Source: Lewinellaceae bacterium (GTDB lineage: Bacteria > Bacteroidota > Bacteroidia > Chitinophagales > Saprospiraceae). From it: a stretch of 64,000 nucleotides of DNA. The DNA lies in contig JADJUJ010000004.1 of assembly GCA_016710765.1 (NCBI GenBank), positions 313,501 to 377,500 of the forward strand, written 5' to 3'. Below are positions 61,225 through 64,000 of this stretch, in pieces. Position 1 is the stretch's first letter; the number at the start of each line of letters is the position of its first letter. The translations under genes were made by a program, and so were the position numbers. The notes under the pieces were generated by a model that had not been told where the DNA came from, made no database searches, and was given only the letters and a program-made list of their open reading frames with translations.

Positions 61225-64000
<2,776 letters not shown>

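Overview
The window looks like a chromosome segment of a Bacteroidota bacterium, most likely in or near the Saprospiraceae. The basis is inference from gene content: type IX secretion sorting domains (2.4 and 42.1 kb), SprB-like and Ig-like repeat adhesins, many signal-peptide proteins ending in a Q just after the hydrophobic stretch, a stand-alone Pycsar-effector-type membrane protein, caspase/TPR and WD40/caspase fusions, and a TTG-N19-TAnnTTTG type promoter at 33.1 kb. No 16S sequence is in the window, so the placement is not proven. Composition looks even, and no tRNA gene, CRISPR array or prophage was recognised.

Layout. 0-6 kb: a partial secreted protein, a Pycsar-effector-like protein, a helical hypothetical protein, a dockerin/cohesin-like T9SS cargo protein, and two secreted or outer-membrane proteins. 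6.2-24.6 kb: the most distinctive region, a signalling and proteolysis island. It holds two HExxH metallopeptidase-TPR proteins, a caspase-TPR protein, two FecR-like/TPR proteins, a CHASE2 membrane sensor, a coiled-coil/beta-barrel protein, a SnoaL-like protein, a WD40-caspase fusion, an ECF sigma factor, an anti-sigma-like membrane protein and a lipoprotein. Two pairs of small inverted-repeat elements sit just behind genes there. 24.6-33.3 kb: pyruvate phosphate dikinase, an abnormal poly-G tract, small membrane proteins, an AAA ATPase/DUF4143 protein, and a decayed mobile-element zone in which a complete 1.4-kb insertion sequence interrupts an IS66-type gene. 33.3-40.3 kb: a SnoaL-like lipoprotein followed by a redox cluster (GltD-like flavoprotein with Fe-S centres, pyruvate:ferredoxin oxidoreductase, dihydroorotate-dehydrogenase-like protein). 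40.3-60.6 kb: beta-lactamase-like hydrolase, a C25-peptidase-like T9SS giant, an EF-G paralogue with altered GTPase motifs, AlkD-like protein, MFS and nucleoside transporters, GxxExxY protein, a 1234-residue cytochrome c/PA14/beta-propeller/DUF1080 protein, and a TolC plus membrane-fusion efflux pair. 60.6-64 kb: a tandem/inverted repeat field, then 5S and 23S rRNA on the minus strand (the 5' end of 23S runs just off the right edge).

How genes may work together. PPDK and the pyruvate:ferredoxin oxidoreductase cluster both act at the pyruvate/PEP/acetyl-CoA node. In the 6-24 kb island, CHASE2, the FecR-like proteins and the ECF/anti-sigma pair would sense envelope signals while the metallopeptidases and caspase-like proteins would execute proteolysis; this coupling is inference.

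Sequence quality caution: twelve genes carry fourteen single-base frameshifts, nearly all at short homopolymers or doubled bases, and family alignment continues seamlessly in the second frame. This pattern fits uncorrected long-read indels better than twelve decaying genes. Frameshifted genes are therefore listed as one gene each, with the break stated.
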